Assembly (NCBI GenBank): GCA_046296655.1
Contig: JBKBLE010000010.1
Location: forward strand, 11,034-75,033
Direction: 5' to 3'
Length of the DNA stretch: 64,000 nucleotides
From: Cloacibacterium sp046296655
GTDB taxonomy: Bacteria; Bacteroidota; Bacteroidia; Flavobacteriales; Weeksellaceae
Position numbers and translations under genes: made by a program. Position 1 is the first letter of the stretch. The number at the start of each line of letters is the position of its first letter. The notes under the pieces were generated by a model. It was not told the DNA's origin. It saw only the letters and a program-made list of their open reading frames with translations, and searched no databases. Shown here one piece after another: positions 41,709 to 49,028 of the stretch.

Positions 41709-41771
41709 ATGAAAGAATGTTCCGCTCAAGGAAAAAATTGTAAAACCGAACATTTCCAATGTTATAAATAA
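41709..41771 (+). CDS. Possible 20-residue cysteine-containing small protein
   Basis: An ATG follows the hppA TGA with no gap and opens 20 codons: MKECSAQGKNCKTEHFQCYK. Three cysteines in twenty residues are unusual in this AT-rich genome, where Cys is rare. The position immediately after hppA and before its terminator would allow translation by re-initiation. It may be chance; no homologue is known to me. Confidence 0.3.
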   Translation: MKECSAQGKNCKTEHFQCYK

Positions 41772-41778
41772 AAATCTA

Positions 41779-41807
41779 ACCGTCGTATTTTTTACGGCGG
41801 TTTTTTT
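41779..41807 (+). terminator. Terminator of hppA
   Basis: The stem ACCGTCGTA/TACGGCGGT (with G-U pairs) is followed by seven T. Confidence 0.82.
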
Positions 41808-41851
41808 GAAAAACTTTGTCATTTTAATTTTTAAAATTTCATTTATTTCCC

Positions 41852-41859
41852 TATTTTTG
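41852..41859 (+). promoter_or_regulatory. -7 promoter box of dnaX (leaderless spacing)
   Basis: TATTTTTG matches TAnnTTTG exactly, ending 4 nt before the ATG. Confidence 0.62.
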
Positions 41860-41863
41860 ACCA

Positions 41864-43551
41864 ATGGAAAATTTTATCGTATCCGCAAGAAAATATCGTC
41901 CGCAAGAGTTTGACACTGTTGTAGGACAATCTCACGTTACAGATACCTTAGAACACGCCATAGAAAATAGTCAGTTGGCTCAAGCGTTGCTTTTTTGCGG
42001 ACCGAGAGGTGTAGGAAAGACTACTTGTGCTAGAATTTTGGCTAGAAAAATCAACGAAAAAGATGGTTCTACCTCAGAAGACGGATTTGCGTATAATATC
42101 TTTGAATTAGATGCTGCTTCTAATAACTCGGTAGATGATATTAGAGATTTAATAGACCAAGTTCGTTTTGCTCCACAAGTTGGGAAATATAAAATTTATA
42201 TTATAGACGAGGTTCACATGCTGTCTACAGCAGCATTTAATGCTTTTCTTAAAACATTAGAAGAACCACCAGCTCACGCTATTTTTATTTTAGCAACTAC
42301 CGAAAAACATAAGATTATTCCTACTATTTTGTCAAGATGTCAGATTTATGATTTCAAAAGAATCACCATCGAAGATATACAGGAACATCTTAGAAAAATT
42401 GCAGAAAAAGAAGGAGTAAATTACGAAGATGACGCATTGTTCTTAATTGCTCAAAAAGCAGATGGAGCACTGAGAGATGCACTTTCTATCTTTGATAGAC
42501 TTACCACTTTTACTCAAAAAAATATTACACTTGCTAAAGCTGCAGAAGTTCTCAATATTCTAGATTACGATCAATATTTGAAAATTGTAGATTTAGCAAA
42601 AGAAAATAACATTCCGGGAATCCTTACCGCTTTCAATGATATTGTTAAAAAAGGATTTGACCCACATTTATTTATTGGTGGATTGGGAAGTCATTTCCGT
42701 GATTTAATGATGGCACAGAATGCTTCTACACTTGCTCTAATAGAAGTAGGTGAGAACACGAAACAGAAGTTTTCTGAACAGAGCAAAAACTGGAGTGCAC
42801 AGCAACTCATAGATGCTATAGAAATCTGTAATCATGCAGATATTAATTACAAAAATTCTAAAAATCCAAGATTAACGGTAGAAATCGCTTTGATGCAGTT
42901 GGCCAGTCTTACTGCTGCGAAAAGTGATGATAAAAAAAAAAGTTCTTAATTCTAGCGCCACTATTTCGTAAAAAGGAAACCGAAAAGCCAAAAGTAGTTA
43001 CAGAAAAACCACAAGAAACTTTACCGTCAACTAAAAAAACAGAAGAATCTGTTCCAAAAACTGTTCAAAAAATTACTGAACCAATTGTTAAGAAAACCAT
43101 TGTTTCAGAATTTAGCATTCTTGCTACGCTCAATAAAAAAGAGGAAGAAGTAGTTGTCACTCCTCAGAAAAAAGAAGAAGATTTACCAGATCATCACTTC
43201 ACCGAGAAAGATTTACAAACAGAATGGCAAATTTTTCTAAATGATTTATTTATAAAAGACCAAGTCACTTATTTTGCCGTAAATACAGCAAAACTTCATA
43301 AAAAAGAAGAAAATGTTGTAGAAATTTTATATCCTTCAGATTTAGTAAAAACTGAGTTTGAGAAAATTCAAGCGCAATTTTTTAATCATTTCAAGAGAAA
43401 AGTCAATAACTACAAAATAGAAGTTTCTTACCGAGAAGACAAAAAACTCATCAAAAAACAAGAAACGAAAAGAGATATTTTCCAGAAATATGTAGAAATA
43501 AATCCTGTTTTAAAAGATTTAGATGAATTGATGAAGTTAGATTTAAGTTAA
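41864..43551 (+). CDS. dnaX: DNA polymerase III subunit gamma/tau, with an apparent -1 frameshift at an A10 tract
   Basis: DnaX is the clamp-loader ATPase. The zero frame (41864-42949, 361 residues) holds the AAA+ domain: Walker A GPRGVGKTT, Walker B IYIIDEVHML, sensor 1 LATTEKHKIIPTILSRCQ and the clamp-loader domain III. The usual zinc Cys cluster is absent. It then runs into an A10 tract (42932-42941) and stops at TAA after DDKKKSS. In the -1 frame from the tract on, an open frame continues without a stop to 43551: KFLILAPLFRKKETEKPK, then a Lys/Glu/Pro-rich linker and a folded-looking C-terminal domain (about 130 residues, from HFTEKDLQTEWQIFLNDLF). The full product would have about 562 residues, a normal tau length. 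A homopolymer sequencing error is the main alternative. Confidence 0.85.
42932..42949 (+). promoter_or_regulatory. Putative -1 slippery site of dnaX (A10) with the zero-frame stop
   Basis: Zero-frame codons run GAT-AAA-AAA-AAA-AGT-TCT-TAA. The heptamer A-AAA-AAA can slip by -1 to give AAG-TTC-TTA, which reads into the long downstream frame. Transcriptional slippage adding one A would have the same effect. No strong downstream hairpin is evident. Confidence 0.65.
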
Positions 43552-43563
43552 AAATTCCATATC

Positions 43564-44838
43564 ATGTTTAGACTATTAGATTTACACAAAGGAGAAGAAA
43601 ACAAACAAAAAGTTTTAGAAAACGTTAAAGATAATATTTCTTTTTCTGGTTCTAATTTATGGATTCTAATGGCTGCTATTCTTGTAGCATCTGTAGGTCT
43701 TAATGTAAATTCTACAGCAGTGGTGATTGGAGCCATGCTTATTTCTCCTTTGATGGGACCTATTGTAGGCGCTGGTTTTGCACTTGGTATTTTTGATTTT
43801 GAATTACTGAAAAAATCATTGAAAAACTTGCTTATTGCTACCATTGCGAGTTTATTAGTTTCTACCATCTATTTTTATATTAGTCCTTTCAAAGAAGCTC
43901 AATCAGAATTATTAGCCAGAACATCTCCCAACATTTATGATGTGCTTATTGCATTTTTTGGAGGTTTAGCTGGTGTTATTGCAATAACTAGAGTGGAAAA
44001 AGGAAATCCTATTCCTGGAGTTGCCATTGCTACAGCTCTTATGCCACCATTATGTACAGCAGGTTTTGGTTTGGCAACAGGTAATTTCAAGTTCTTTTTT
44101 GGAGCATTATATCTTTATACAATTAATTGTGTTTTTATTGGGATTTCTACATTTTTGATTGTTAAATTTCTTAAATATCCATCGGTTAAATTTGTAGATT
44201 TAAAGGAGAGAAAAAGAGTGCAAAATTTGATAACTCTACTTTCTTTACTGGTTCTTTTGCCAAGTATTTATTTTGCCTATTCATTATATAAAGAACAGGA
44301 ATTTAGGATTAAAGCAGACCAGTTTATTGAAAAAGAATTTATAGAAAAAGGAAATACTTTAGTTTATAAAAAAATAAATTTTTTAAGCAATCCTAAGAAA
44401 ATAGAATTGGCTTTCTTAAAGAGAAATTTTACTCAAGATGAAATAAAAAAAATGAACCAAAGTCTTTCAGAAATTGGTCTAAATAATACCGAACTTATTA
44501 TTAAAGCTAATAATTATCAAAATTTAGAAGTTTTAAAAGGCGATATTCTTAATGAAATCAATAAAAATTCTGAAAGAGATAAAGAATTATTGGCTTTAAA
44601 AAGTCAAACTTCATCTTTAGAAAATAACATGCAGTTGCTTAAAGAAGCTCAAGTTTTGTTTCCAACTATAAATGCGATAAATGTTTCTGAACTCAGTTTT
44701 GCACAAGGTGATTCATTGGTTGAAAAACCTGTACTTATTTACCAAGCATCAGAAAATCTTACAGATGAAGACCAAATAAAACTGAAAAACTGGATTGAGA
44801 AAAGACTCAATAAATCAAATGTAGAAGTGTATAAATAA
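43564..44838 (+). CDS. DUF389 family membrane protein
   Basis: The 424-residue protein has the DUF389 (TIGR00341-like) membrane core in residues 25-245, with about six helices including STAVVIGAMLISPLMGPIVG, VEKGNPIPGVAIATALMPPLC and FGALYLYTINCVFIGISTF. An extracytoplasmic or cytoplasmic C-terminal region of about 180 residues with a coiled-coil stretch (DKELLALKSQTSSLENNMQLLKEA) follows. The molecular function is unknown. It starts 12 bp after the end of the tau frame of dnaX, so co-transcription is likely. Confidence 0.88.
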   Translation: MFRLLDLHKGEENKQKVLENVKDNISFSGSNLWILMAAILVASVGLNVNSTAVVIGAMLISPLMGPIVGAGFALGIFDFELLKKSLKNLLIATIASLLVSTIYFYISPFKEAQSELLARTSPNIYDVLIAFFGGLAGVIAITRVEKGNPIPGVAIATALMPPLCTAGFGLATGNFKFFFGALYLYTINCVFIGISTFLIVKFLKYPSVKFVDLKERKRVQNLITLLSLLVLLPSIYFAYSLYKEQEFRIKADQFIEKEFIEKGNTLVYKKINFLSNPKKIELAFLKRNFTQDEIKKMNQSLSEIGLNNTELIIKANNYQNLEVLKGDILNEINKNSERDKELLALKSQTSSLENNMQLLKEAQVLFPTINAINVSELSFAQGDSLVEKPVLIYQASENLTDEDQIKLKNWIEKRLNKSNVEVYK

Positions 44839-44872
44839 ATTTTAAAGCTTCAAATCATGTAAAAAATACTCA

Positions 44873-45634
44873 ATGAATTTTCATTACAAAAGATTGCTGG
44901 TTCCTATTAGGAAAAATTTTATTGTAAGAAATCTACTTTCTTATTTTAAAAATGTATACCAAAGAACCACTTATGCCAATTCTACCCTCAAAAAGCAGTT
45001 TTTACAGTTTTTACCCTTTTTATTGGCTTCTTTTATTACTGGTTTTGTAGCATTTTTGTACAGTAAAATATTCACTTTTTCAGAAAAATGGTCTCACGAA
45101 ATTTTTCATCAGAATAAATTATATATTTTCATCATCACGCCTTTGAGTTTTTTCATTTCTTGGTTTTTAGTCAAAACTTTTGCTAAATATTCTGCAGGAA
45201 GCGGAATTCCGCAAGTCATGGCTTCAGTAGAATTGTCAAAACCAAATACACATCATCTTGTTAAAAGATTTCTGAGTTTAAGAATAATCATCATCAAAAT
45301 TTTAGCAAGTGCTGTAAAAGTTTTTGGTGGAGGAATTGCAGGAAGAGAAGGGCCAACCATACAAATTGCGGGTTCTATTTTTGTGGAAATTCATAAAAGA
45401 TTGCCAAAATGGTGGGTGCCGATTTCCGAAAAAAATGTAATGATTGCGGGAGCTGCTTCTGGTTTAGCTGCTGCTTTTAACACACCACTTGGCGGAATTA
45501 TTTTTGCGATTGAAGAATTAGCCAAAACTCATATTAAGTATATTAAATCTCCACTTTTTGTAGCAGTATATGATGTTCTGAAAGAAAAATACATCGAAAA
45601 GGTTCTAAATCAAGAAAATATTGAAAAAAAATAA
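44873..45634 (+). CDS. Half-length ClC chloride channel/antiporter protein (C-terminal half missing)
   Basis: The 253-residue protein matches only the N-terminal half of ClC proteins. Helices A-H are present with the selectivity motifs GSGIPQ (109-114) and GREGPTIQIAG (157-167) and the segment FNTPLGGIIFAIEE (202-215). The second half, with the GxFxP motif and the central Tyr, is absent. From about residue 229 the sequence switches to a hydrophilic tail (YDVLKEKYIEKVLNQ), which could be the natural C-terminus after an internal deletion. Since ClC pores need both halves, it is probably non-functional or has a new role. It lies 34 bp after the DUF389 gene. Confidence 0.85.
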   Translation: MNFHYKRLLVPIRKNFIVRNLLSYFKNVYQRTTYANSTLKKQFLQFLPFLLASFITGFVAFLYSKIFTFSEKWSHEIFHQNKLYIFIITPLSFFISWFLVKTFAKYSAGSGIPQVMASVELSKPNTHHLVKRFLSLRIIIIKILASAVKVFGGGIAGREGPTIQIAGSIFVEIHKRLPKWWVPISEKNVMIAGAASGLAAAFNTPLGGIIFAIEELAKTHIKYIKSPLFVAVYDVLKEKYIEKVLNQENIEKK

Positions 45635-45655
45635 AAACAAATAGTCGTAATTTTC

Positions 45656-45663
45656 TATATTTG
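45656..45663 (+). promoter_or_regulatory. -7 promoter box of the DAHP synthase gene
   Basis: TATATTTG matches TAnnTTTG exactly, 81 nt before the ATG. The leader contains the hairpin at 45691-45711. Confidence 0.6.
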
Positions 45664-45690
45664 AAAAATATTTCAAAAAAGAACATAATT

Positions 45691-45711
45691 GAACACGCTT
45701 ATTGCGTGTTC
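45691..45711 (+). promoter_or_regulatory. Leader hairpin before DAHP synthase (weak terminator or attenuator-like)
   Basis: The perfect 8-bp stem GAACACGC/GCGTGTTC with loop TTATT is followed by TGTATTTTATAAAAG, only a weak T tract. It lies downstream of the -7 box, so inside the predicted leader. Confidence 0.45.
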
Positions 45712-45744
45712 TGTATTTTATAAAAGTTGTAAGAATCACGAAGT

Positions 45745-46824
45745 ATGAATTTAAAAGATTTACAAAACGATTGGATTAATGAGTTCCCAAAACCATTAAT
45801 TATAGCAGGACCTTGTAGTGCAGAATCAGAAGCACAAATGATGGAAACTGCACAAAGATTGAAAGATAGTGGTGCAGAAGTTCCCGTTTTTAGAGCAGGA
45901 ATTTGGAAGCCAAGAACCAAACCAAATGGTTTCGAAGGAGTAGGAGTTATCGGTCTTAATTGGCTTAAAAAAGTAAAAGACGAGTTTGGTTTCAAAACAG
46001 CAACTGAAGTTGCCAATGCACATCACGTTTATGCAGCTCTAGAAGCAGATGTAGATATTCTTTGGATTGGAGCGCGTTCTACCGTAAATCCTTTTACCGT
46101 TCAAGAAATTGCTGTGGCATTAAAAGGAACCAATAAACCTGTTTTGGTGAAGAATCCGGTAAATCCAGATTTAGCACTTTGGATTGGTGCTTTAGAAAGA
46201 CTTTTAGGTCAAGATGTGAAAAACTTAGGCGTCATTCACAGAGGATTTTCATCTTATCAAAAAACAAAATATAGAAATTTACCCAATTGGCAAATCGCAT
46301 TAGATTTTAAACACCAATTTCCGAATATCCCAATGTTTGTAGACCCTTCTCACATTTGTGGTAGAAGAGATTTGCTTTCAGATGTTACTCAGGAAGCATT
46401 TAACGTAGGTTACGAAGGAGCGATGGTAGAATCTCACTGCAATCCAGATGCAGCTTGGAGTGATGCAGCTCAACAAATTACGCCAGAAGTTTTGGCAGAA
46501 ATGTTAGGAAATCTACAAATCAGAAACTCAGATATTTCAGGATTTGATGAAGAAATGGGCAAACACAGAGCTTTAATTTCTGATATTGACTTCCAATTAA
46601 TAGAATTATTATCAAACAGAATGAAAATTTCTGAAAAAATTGGAGCGTTGAAGAAAGAGAATAACATCGCGATTTTCCAGCCAGACCGTTGGAAAGTGAT
46701 TGCAGAATATGCCTCTGCAAGAGCCGAAGAATCTGGAATGAGCAAAGATTTTATAGAAAAAGTTTTCAAAGCGATTCACGAAGAATCCATTGAAGTTCAA
46801 AACAATATCATGATTAATAAATAA
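45745..46824 (+). CDS. aroG: Bifunctional 3-deoxy-7-phosphoheptulonate synthase / chorismate mutase
   Basis: The 359-residue protein catalyses the first step of the shikimate pathway and the chorismate-to-prephenate branch step. Residues 1-255 are a DAHP synthase of the KDO8P-synthase-like type (AGPCSAESEAQM, FRAGIWKPRTKPNGFEG, KNPVNPDLALWIGAL, VDPSHICGRRD). Residues 265-355 are an AroQ-type chorismate mutase helix bundle (HRALISDIDFQLIELLSNRMKISEKIGALKKEN). This order, with the mutase at the C-terminus, is usual in Bacteroidota and makes the enzyme sensitive to prephenate-type feedback. The gene symbol follows the DAHP synthase naming and is not specific. Confidence 0.94.
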   Translation: MNLKDLQNDWINEFPKPLIIAGPCSAESEAQMMETAQRLKDSGAEVPVFRAGIWKPRTKPNGFEGVGVIGLNWLKKVKDEFGFKTATEVANAHHVYAALEADVDILWIGARSTVNPFTVQEIAVALKGTNKPVLVKNPVNPDLALWIGALERLLGQDVKNLGVIHRGFSSYQKTKYRNLPNWQIALDFKHQFPNIPMFVDPSHICGRRDLLSDVTQEAFNVGYEGAMVESHCNPDAAWSDAAQQITPEVLAEMLGNLQIRNSDISGFDEEMGKHRALISDIDFQLIELLSNRMKISEKIGALKKENNIAIFQPDRWKVIAEYASARAEESGMSKDFIEKVFKAIHEESIEVQNNIMINK

Positions 46825-46828
46825 CAAG

Positions 46829-46855
46829 AAAACACGCTGAAAAGCGTGTTTTTTT
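46829..46855 (+). terminator. Terminator of the DAHP synthase gene
   Basis: The stem AAACACGCT/AGCGTGTTT is followed by a T run. Confidence 0.88.
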
Positions 46856-46896
46856 ATTGCGAGAAGATTTCGTAAATTGCACAAAAGAAATTAGTT

Positions 46897-47823
46897 TTGA
46901 AAGGACTCATCACAAAATCTACAGGAAGTTGGTATCAAGTTTTAGATTTGGAAACTAGGCAAGTTTTCGAAGCGAGAATTCGTGGGAAATTTAAACTGAT
47001 CAAAACCAGACTCACCAATCCTTTGGCTGTGGGTGATTTTGTAGAATTTCAATTGGAGCAAGATGATATTGCGTGGATTACCAAAATAGAACCTCGCAAA
47101 AATTATCTTATCAGAAAATCCGTGAATTTATCTAAAGAAGCGCACATTATTGCGAGCAATTTAGATTTGGCGTGTATTATTTTTACCTTGCAATCTCCAG
47201 AAACATCTTTAGGTTTTTTAGACCGATTTTTGGCGTGTTGCGAAGCGTATAATATTCCCGTTCTCATTCTTTTTAACAAAATAGATTTATTGAATTTCGA
47301 AGAAGTAGAATTGGTTGAGGAATTACAAGCCATGTACGAAAATTTGGGTTATCAAACGTTGCAAGTTTCTTCTGCTGAAAAACTGAATTTAGATAAACTT
47401 CAAGAGATTTTAAAAGATAAAACTTGCGTTTTCTTCGGTCATTCTGGAGCTGGAAAATCTACTTTGGCAAATGCACTTCAACCTGATTTGAATTTGAAAA
47501 CCAACGAAATTTCTGAAACGCATAATAAAGGAAAGCACACCACTACTTTTGCTCAAATGCATTTTTGGCATTTTGGAGGTGCTGTAATAGACACACCTGG
47601 AGTTCGAGAATTTGCAATGATAGACGTAGAAAAAGAAGAAATTCAACATTATTTCCCGGAAATTTTTGAGAAAGGAAGAGAGTGTAAATTCCATAATTGT
47701 AAACATATCAATGAGCCAAAATGTGCTGTTTTAGAGGCTTTAGAAACTGGCGAAATCTTGGAAAGCAGATATATCACTTATCTTAAATTGATGGAAGAAG
47801 CGGAGGAACAAAATCAAATGTAA
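46897..47823 (+). CDS. rsgA: Small ribosomal subunit biogenesis GTPase RsgA
   Basis: RsgA is a circularly permuted GTPase that checks late 30S maturation. Order (308 residues): an OB domain (about 1-70), the GTPase with G4 LFNKIDLL preceding G1 GHSGAGKST and G3 DTPGVREF, and a C-terminal zinc knuckle CKFHNCKHINEPKC. This order is diagnostic. The start is TTG, part of a TAGTTTTG that resembles a -7 box; the true 5' end is therefore uncertain, but no ATG gives an intact OB domain. Confidence 0.95.
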   Translation: MKGLITKSTGSWYQVLDLETRQVFEARIRGKFKLIKTRLTNPLAVGDFVEFQLEQDDIAWITKIEPRKNYLIRKSVNLSKEAHIIASNLDLACIIFTLQSPETSLGFLDRFLACCEAYNIPVLILFNKIDLLNFEEVELVEELQAMYENLGYQTLQVSSAEKLNLDKLQEILKDKTCVFFGHSGAGKSTLANALQPDLNLKTNEISETHNKGKHTTTFAQMHFWHFGGAVIDTPGVREFAMIDVEKEEIQHYFPEIFEKGRECKFHNCKHINEPKCAVLEALETGEILESRYITYLKLMEEAEEQNQM

Positions 47824-47836
47824 AATTTGATGTTAC

Positions 47837-47915
47837 CGTTCCATAGGAACGAAATGTGTGTAAAAAATTTATTGTAAATTTTTAGCGTTCCGTAGGAACG
47901 CAATGTTTTTTATAA
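47837..47915. repeat. Two copies of the palindrome CGTTCCnnAGGAACG
   Basis: CGTTCCATAGGAACG (47837-47851) and CGTTCCGTAGGAACG (47886-47900) are each followed by AATGT and an AT-rich tail, so the repeat unit is about 49 bp. They are probably a dispersed intergenic palindrome. The first may help end rsgA transcription. Confidence 0.75.
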
Positions 47916-47999
47916 TGAGTTTTCAATTAAATGTTTTCAGAAAATTTGTTATAGATTTTATTGATAATCAGTATCTTTACATAGAAAAAGATTTTTTAT

Positions 48000-48007
48000 T
48001 ATCTTTG
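48000..48007 (+). promoter_or_regulatory. -7 promoter box of the mevalonate kinase gene
   Basis: TATCTTTG matches TAnnTTTG exactly, 24 nt before the ATG. Confidence 0.65.
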
Positions 48008-48031
48008 CATTACCAAACATAGAATAGATTA

Positions 48032-48958
48032 ATGACGAACCCGTTATTTTACGCTAAAATATTGCTTTTCGGAGAGTACGGAATCATAGAAGATTCTCAA
48101 GGATTAACCTTACCGTATAGTTTCTACAAAGGCACGCTTAAATTTTCTGAAAATCAATCTGATTTCGAGAAAAAATCAAACGAATCTCTATCTAAATACG
48201 CTCAATATTTATCTGAATTAAATCTTCCTGAAGCTTTTAAAATTAATGTAGAAGCCTTCAAAAAAGATATCGAAAAAGGATTATTTTTTGATTCTAATAT
48301 TCCGCAAGGTTATGGAGTAGGAAGTTCTGGAGCTTTGGTGGCAGCTATTTTCGAAAAATATTCTTTCATTAAATACAATCCGGAAGAGATTTCTAAAAAT
48401 CAGTTAAAAGATTTGAAAAAAGTTTTCGGAGAATTAGAGTCTTATTTTCATGGTAAATCTTCGGGAATTGACCCATTGATTTGCTATATGAACCTTCCTA
48501 TTCTCATTGAAAACAAAGAAAGCGTAGACAAAGTTTCTATTCCAAAAGAAGAAGCTGGAAAAGGTGCAATTTTCTTAATAGATTCTGGTTCTGTAGGAGA
48601 AACTGGACCGATGGTTCAAATTTTCTTCGAAAAATTGAAAAATGAAGGTTTCAGAAAAACGTTGAAAGAAGAATTTATTAAGTATAATAATGCTTGTATT
48701 GATACTTTCTTGAACAAAGAGATGACGCCGTTTTTCAAACACTTGAAAGACCTTTCTAAATGGGCTTATGTTCATTTTAAACCGATGATTCCTACCAATC
48801 TTTACAATGCTTGGAAAAAAGGTCTTGATACCAATGCTTATTACTTAAAACTCTGCGGTAGTGGAGGCGGCGGTTATATTCTTGGTTTTGCCAAAGACTA
48901 CGAAAAAGCAGACAAAATGCTAGAAGGCTTCAACAAAGAAGTGATTTATAGATTTTAA
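48032..48958 (+). CDS. GHMP kinase, probable mevalonate kinase
   Basis: The 308-residue GHMP-superfamily kinase has the N-terminal KILLFGEYGII, the ATP-binding loop PQGYGVGSSGALVAAI (about residues 91-106), ESYFHGKSSGIDPLI and the C-terminal motif LCGSGGGGYILGF. KILLFGEY and HGKSSGIDP are characteristic of mevalonate kinases, and Bacteroidota flavobacteria use the mevalonate pathway for isoprenoids. The following gene is an isoprenoid-using UbiA prenyltransferase. Galactokinase or homoserine kinase is less likely, because the galactose motif GRxNLIGEH is absent. Confidence 0.87.
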   Translation: MTNPLFYAKILLFGEYGIIEDSQGLTLPYSFYKGTLKFSENQSDFEKKSNESLSKYAQYLSELNLPEAFKINVEAFKKDIEKGLFFDSNIPQGYGVGSSGALVAAIFEKYSFIKYNPEEISKNQLKDLKKVFGELESYFHGKSSGIDPLICYMNLPILIENKESVDKVSIPKEEAGKGAIFLIDSGSVGETGPMVQIFFEKLKNEGFRKTLKEEFIKYNNACIDTFLNKEMTPFFKHLKDLSKWAYVHFKPMIPTNLYNAWKKGLDTNAYYLKLCGSGGGGYILGFAKDYEKADKMLEGFNKEVIYRF

Positions 48959-48984
48959 GATTTTTATAAAGAAGTCTGAAATTT

Positions 48985-49028
48985 TCAAATTTTTTCTCTG
49001 AAATCTGACATCTAAAATCTCAAATCTA
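48985..49028. repeat. Tandem AAATCT-like repeats between the kinase and UbiA genes
   Basis: CTCTGAAATCTGACATCTAAAATCTCAAATCTAATG consists of about four 8-10 bp imperfect units and runs into the UbiA start codon. Confidence 0.6.

Noticed and set aside
42950..43551. Separate gene downstream of dnaX
   Set aside because: The open frame has no start codon of its own, is continuous with dnaX in the -1 frame and reads like the tau linker and tail.
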